This document shows positions 6,139-9,047 of a DNA stretch of 9,047 nucleotides, one piece after another. The stretch lies in contig JAICEH010000078.1 of assembly GCA_025924275.1 (NCBI GenBank), positions 1-9,047 of the forward strand, in the 5' to 3' direction. The DNA is from Gemmatimonadales bacterium. Its GTDB lineage: Bacteria > Gemmatimonadota > Gemmatimonadetes > Gemmatimonadales > GWC2-71-9. Both the position numbers and the translations under genes were made by a program. A model generated the notes under the pieces. The model did no database searches. It was not told the origin of the DNA and saw nothing but the letters and a program-made list of their open reading frames with translations. Numbering within the stretch: the first letter of the stretch is position 1; the number at the start of each line of letters is the position of its first letter.

Positions 6139-6185
6139 GACAAAGGGGCGCGTGGAGCGCCTTCCCGACTTCCCGCCTTCCCGTC
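6115..6185 (-). terminator. Long repeat-derived hairpin at the 3' end of the anchor-B gene
   Basis: The three perfect array units plus one base (6115-6139) are faced by an inverted three-unit copy at 6161-6185. The arms pair at 23 of 25 positions around a 21-nt loop; in the - strand transcript one of the two mismatches is a G-U wobble. The inverted copy begins two bases after the TAG stop of the anchor-B gene. The RNA hairpin would form directly behind that gene and upstream of the chelatase promoter, so it probably ends transcription or protects the 3' end. No U-tract follows. Confidence 0.5.
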
Positions 6186-6187
6186 GC

Positions 6188-8599
6188 CTACGGCGTCGGC
6201 GCCTCCGGGCTGTGCCGCACCACGAAGAGGCCCTCCCGCATCGAGGTCACCACGATGGTCCCGCTCGGGAAGTAGGGGTAGTTGCTCCAGGACCCCGCGA
6301 AGCCCGGCGTGTTGTCACCGAAGGGCACGGTGTCGAAGTACCCCACCTCCACCGGGTGCGCCGGGTCCGCCACGTCGATCACCCGGAGGCCGCTCACGTA
6401 ATTCGACTCGAACATGTAGCGGCCCCGGACGTACAGGTTGTGGTCCGACGCGGAGTTGGTGCCGAGGTACTCGGTGAGCACGACCGGGTCATCCAGGTCG
6501 GAGACGTCGTAGACCACCGTGCGGGTGCGCGGCACGGTGCCGGCCAGCTCGTCGCCCTCGTCGTTCACGAAGAAATATTTCTGGTCCTCCGACAGCCACC
6601 CCTGGTGGGTGTAGGCGGTGTTGGGGTGGGAGGCGCGGGACAGCGCCTTCGGCGCCGCCTTGTCAGTCACGTCCGCGATCCCGAGGGCGGTCTCGGAGGA
6701 GTTGAAGCAGATCTCGCGGCCCTGGTAGGTAGCATCGGGGCCCTTGTAGGTCACGCACTGCGAGTCGTGCGTGCCGCCGGTCTTCCGATTGCCGGTCTGG
6801 GGGTCGGCAAAGCAGCCGGCGAACTTGGGCGCCCTGGGCTCGCGGATGTCGATCATGTGCAGGGCCCCGCCGCAGGTCTCCCCGCCCATCGAGCTGGACA
6901 CCGCGTAGGCGAAGCCCGTCGCCTCGTTGATGACGATGTTGTGGGCGCTGTGGATGCCGTGGTAGACCGTGTCCGGCGCCAGCCGAGCCGGCTTCGTGGT
7001 GACGCTCCGCAGCCGCGTGAGGTCGAAGACCTGCATCCCGTGCGGGCCCGCGCCGTCCGACACGATGTAGGCGTGGTCCTTGTACACCTTGATGTCGCGC
7101 CAGAGGTTGGGCCGCGCCCCCTCGGTGAGCGGTACCTCGGCCACGTACACCGGATTCGCGGGGTCGGTCACGTCCACGAAGGCCGTGCCGTCCATCCGGC
7201 CGACCAGGGCGTATTCCCGCCTGGTCTGAGGGTCGGTCCAGCCCCAGATGTCGTTCAGCATGATCCCGCGCGGGGCGCCCAGCTCGCGGGTGGGGATGAA
7301 GGAGAGCAGGTCCACCTGCTCGCACTTGAAGCCGGCGATGTCCCCGGCGGCCTCGGCGCACTTCCGTTCCCCGCCCGTGATCCTGGGCAGCCCGGTCTCC
7401 TCGTCGGCGAGCTGGCCCTGTTCCTTCCAGGCGCCGGCGTCCTTGCCATAGGTCCAGGCCCGGCCCTCGAAGAAGTCGGTGAAGGGCGCGCCGAAGACCG
7501 CCACCTCGCGCGACCCGGCCCCCGAGGAGCCGAAGAACCCGGCCAGGCCCACGGTCTTCACCTCGAGCCGCTGGACCTCGGCCCAGGTGCCATTGGTCTC
7601 CCGGAAGACGAGTACGCGCCCGCTGCCGCCGCCGCCCATCGGGGCGCCCACCAGGAGGTCGCCACCCGCCGGGGTGATGCTGGCGCCGGTCATCATCGGC
7701 CCCTGCACCTCGGCCGGGGCGAGGCGTGCCGTCTCGCTCCAGCCGCCGCCGGTGCGGCGGAAGCGGAGCACCGCGCCCGCGCCGCGCGCGGTGCCCGGCG
7801 CCCCGACCCACACGTCCTCGCCCTGGAGCAGGAAGCTGGCGCCGAGGTTCCCCACCGTGGTGTCCGGACTGGTGATGGTGCCGGCGCCGGCGAGGGTGCC
7901 GCCGGTCACGTCGAAGGCCCAGACCCGTCCCGGCATCCGCGCCCCACCCATCCCGCCCGGCCCGGAGGCGCCGACGAGTGCCCGGCGCGCGTCCATCGCC
8001 ACGGCCCCACCGAAGTGACCCGCGCTGTCGCGATCCCGGGGCTCGAGGGTGTGGACGATGGTGAAGTCGTTCCCCTTCCGACCGAGGAAGTAGGCCGCCC
8101 CCCGGTTGTGGTCACGACCCGGAGCGCCGACGAGGAGGGCCCCGGGCGCGGCGGCCACCGCGGCGCCGAACCGGTCGCCCTCGGCACCATCGGGCAGGCC
8201 AAACCGGGCCATCTGCCGCCACTCGGTACCGGCGCGCTCGAAGACGTAGACCGCCCCGCGCTTGGCGGCGCCGGGCGCCCCGACCACGACGAAGTTCCCC
8301 TGGGCGACGAGGGAGGCGCCGAAGGCGTCGCCCACCGACGCATCCGCCGCCTGCAGCTTGCCCGCGGGCGTCCACGCCCCACCCGCGCGGCGGTAGAGGT
8401 AGACCACGCCCGGCGCCGAGGAGGGCATCGGGAAGCCCTGCACGGCGGCGGTGCGGCCGACGAAGAGGAGATCACCCGACATCGCGACGGCGGAGGCGTA
8501 GCCGATCATCGAACCAGCCGGGCCGCCGGGCGCGGTCTGCGCCGCGAGCGGCGCGGCCAGGGCGAAGGTGAAGGCGAGGGCAATGACGGGCAGGCGCAT
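6188..8599 (-). CDS. Exported choice-of-anchor-B family protein with N-terminal FG-GAP-like propeller
   Basis: An 803-aa exported protein. Residues 1-21 are a Sec signal peptide ending APLAAQ. Residues about 30-390 hold seven FG-GAP-like repeats, recognisable by recurring hVVGAP...G.VYhF strands (for example 104-120, 155-172, 263-280, 315-332, 367-383), which fits a seven-bladed beta-propeller. Residues about 410-800 match the choice-of-anchor-B domain, with LVIVD-like units such as TAFVDVTDPANPVYVAEV (472-489), LRVIDVADPAHPVEVGYF (738-755), and conserved His segments HSAHN (550-554), THDSQC (610-615), YTHQGWLS (663-670) and SDHNLYV (718-724) that might bind metal. Six cysteines fall in three close pairs (414/426, 576/596, 615/631), suggesting disulfides in the envelope. 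No C-terminal sorting signal or anchor is visible; it ends PEAPTP. AGAGG lies 10 nt before the ATG. The function of this family is not known to me; a surface binding or adhesion role is only a guess. Confidence 0.88.
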   Translation of the reverse strand: MRLPVIALAFTFALAAPLAAQTAPGGPAGSMIGYASAVAMSGDLLFVGRTAAVQGFPMPSSAPGVVYLYRRAGGAWTPAGKLQAADASVGDAFGASLVAQGNFVVVGAPGAAKRGAVYVFERAGTEWRQMARFGLPDGAEGDRFGAAVAAAPGALLVGAPGRDHNRGAAYFLGRKGNDFTIVHTLEPRDRDSAGHFGGAVAMDARRALVGASGPGGMGGARMPGRVWAFDVTGGTLAGAGTITSPDTTVGNLGASFLLQGEDVWVGAPGTARGAGAVLRFRRTGGGWSETARLAPAEVQGPMMTGASITPAGGDLLVGAPMGGGGSGRVLVFRETNGTWAEVQRLEVKTVGLAGFFGSSGAGSREVAVFGAPFTDFFEGRAWTYGKDAGAWKEQGQLADEETGLPRITGGERKCAEAAGDIAGFKCEQVDLLSFIPTRELGAPRGIMLNDIWGWTDPQTRREYALVGRMDGTAFVDVTDPANPVYVAEVPLTEGARPNLWRDIKVYKDHAYIVSDGAGPHGMQVFDLTRLRSVTTKPARLAPDTVYHGIHSAHNIVINEATGFAYAVSSSMGGETCGGALHMIDIREPRAPKFAGCFADPQTGNRKTGGTHDSQCVTYKGPDATYQGREICFNSSETALGIADVTDKAAPKALSRASHPNTAYTHQGWLSEDQKYFFVNDEGDELAGTVPRTRTVVYDVSDLDDPVVLTEYLGTNSASDHNLYVRGRYMFESNYVSGLRVIDVADPAHPVEVGYFDTVPFGDNTPGFAGSWSNYPYFPSGTIVVTSMREGLFVVRHSPEAPTP

Positions 8600-8641
8600 C
8601 GGGGCCGGACCTCTGGATGGGGGATCAGGGCTGGACGGGCG

Positions 8642-8647
8642 AATCTA
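8642..8647 (-). promoter_or_regulatory. Possible -10 element of the anchor-B gene
   Basis: TAGATT on the - strand lies 42 nt before the ATG and has the same TAGNTT form as the -10 candidates of the two other - strand genes. No good -35 is seen: the bases 17-18 nt upstream read CTGGCCG. The call rests on the shared hexamer and on its position in a short AT-richer patch. Confidence 0.25.
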
Positions 8648-8822
8648 GGGGTAAGTTTCCGCCCCGGCCAGCGGCGTGGCGGGCCGGCAGGTTTCGGATG
8701 GGGACACCCGGAACTCGGCGTCCAGGCGGGGGTCGTTCCCCTCGCGCAATCGCCTTGGCGCCCGTAACTTCCCTTGTCCGCCCTCCGCCCTCCCCCGGGC
8801 GGGCAGGATCCCACCGCCAGCC

Positions 8823-8837
8823 GGGCCGGAAAGGCCC
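8823..8837 (+). promoter_or_regulatory. Ribosome-binding hairpin before the kinase gene
   Basis: GGGCC (8823-8827) and GGCCC (8833-8837) are perfect inverted arms around the 5-nt loop GGAAA. The purine stretch GGAAAGG (8828-8834) spans the loop and the start of the right arm and is the best Shine-Dalgarno candidate, with AAGG ending 8 nt before ATG 8843. The hairpin could partly mask the site. In DNA this GC-rich a 5-bp stem can also arise by chance. Confidence 0.3.
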
Positions 8838-8842
8838 CCAGG

Positions 8843-9047
8843 ATGACCCAGACCGAGCGCTCGTGTCCGGCCTGTCACACCCCCCTCCCCGAGGCGGCGC
8901 AGTTCTGCATGCACTGCGGCCGCGCCACGCCAACCGACCCGGGCGTGCCGCCGCGCACGATGCCGACGGGGGCCATCGAGGTGGCCAAGGTGAAGCGGGT
9001 GCTGGCCGACCGGTACCGGGTCGAACGGGTGATCGGCGAGGGCGGGA
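8843..9047 (+). CDS. Zinc-ribbon Ser/Thr protein kinase, N-terminal part (3' end outside window)
   Basis: The first 68 codons of a gene running off the right edge. Residues 8-25 form a zinc ribbon, CPAC and CMHC (Cys8, Cys11, Cys22, Cys25). After a Pro/Thr-rich linker (about 27-45) comes LADRYRVERVIGEGG (54-68), the typical entry into a bacterial Hanks-type (PknB-like) kinase domain, with the first part of the glycine-rich ATP loop GxGG. These kinases phosphorylate Ser/Thr residues of partner proteins, and many have a sensor or membrane part after the kinase domain, which is not visible here. The ATG at 8843 is supported by the GGAAAGG site upstream and by the zinc ribbon starting close behind it. 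It is divergent from the anchor-B gene across 243 bp. The Lys, HRD and DFG motifs lie outside the window, so activity cannot be judged. Confidence 0.85.
   Translation, partial: MTQTERSCPACHTPLPEAAQFCMHCGRATPTDPGVPPRTMPTGAIEVAKVKRVLADRYRVERVIGEGG

Noticed and set aside
6080..8767. 895-codon open frame on the + strand
   Set aside because: It is the antisense shadow of the anchor-B gene and starts inside the octamer array. The - strand frame has a signal peptide, repeats and cysteine pairs.
8742..8770. Possible + strand promoter for the kinase with -10 TAACTT at 8765-8770
   Set aside because: The hexamer fits TANNNT, but the bases at the -35 distance (TCGCGC) do not resemble TTGACA and the nearby TTGGCG is only 4 bp away.

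Overview
The window is very GC-rich, gene-dense bacterial DNA with strong third-position G/C bias, which is why long antisense reading frames shadow most genes. Several features suggest a Gemmatimonadota-like soil or environmental bacterium: exported proteins with short Sec signal peptides ending in A-x-A or AAQ, an exported choice-of-anchor-B protein, a membrane-bound M28 peptidase and a zinc-ribbon Ser/Thr kinase. This assignment is an inference from gene content and style; no rRNA or other phylogenetic marker is present.

Layout: (1) 1-2186, + strand: the 3' end of a trehalose-6-phosphate phosphatase gene (otsB), overlapping by 4 bp a GH15 glucosidase of the trehalase/glucoamylase type. The pair looks like part of a trehalose operon extending to the left. 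(2) 2186-2217: a small array of 8-bp repeats where the + operon meets the next gene tail to tail. (3) 2219-4300, - strand: a 693-aa M28 zinc aminopeptidase with a multi-pass membrane domain, preceded by a plausible promoter and a Shine-Dalgarno site that supports a TTG start. (4) 4301-4600: a 300-bp divergent intergenic region. (5) 4601-5023, + strand: a small exported HExxH protein of unrecognised family. (6) 5017-5052: a hairpin that carries the stop codons of both converging genes. (7) 5046-5999, - strand: a two-domain CbiX/SirB-like chelatase with a signal peptide, and a Fur-like box and promoter upstream. (8) 6083-6185: a second 8-bp repeat array facing an inverted copy of itself, forming a long hairpin at the end of the next gene. 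(9) 6188-8599, - strand: an exported 803-aa protein with seven FG-GAP-like repeats followed by a choice-of-anchor-B domain. (10) 8843-9047, + strand: the start of a zinc-ribbon Ser/Thr protein kinase, cut by the window edge.

Functionally the region is mostly housekeeping or cell-envelope: trehalose metabolism, envelope proteolysis, exported proteins and a signalling kinase. I see no mobile element, CRISPR array, tRNA, rRNA or obvious defence system. The points most worth a second look are the exported and possibly iron-regulated chelatase-like protein, the two related 8-bp intergenic arrays, the shared hairpin over two stop codons, the small HExxH protein, and a recurring -10-like TAGNTT hexamer.
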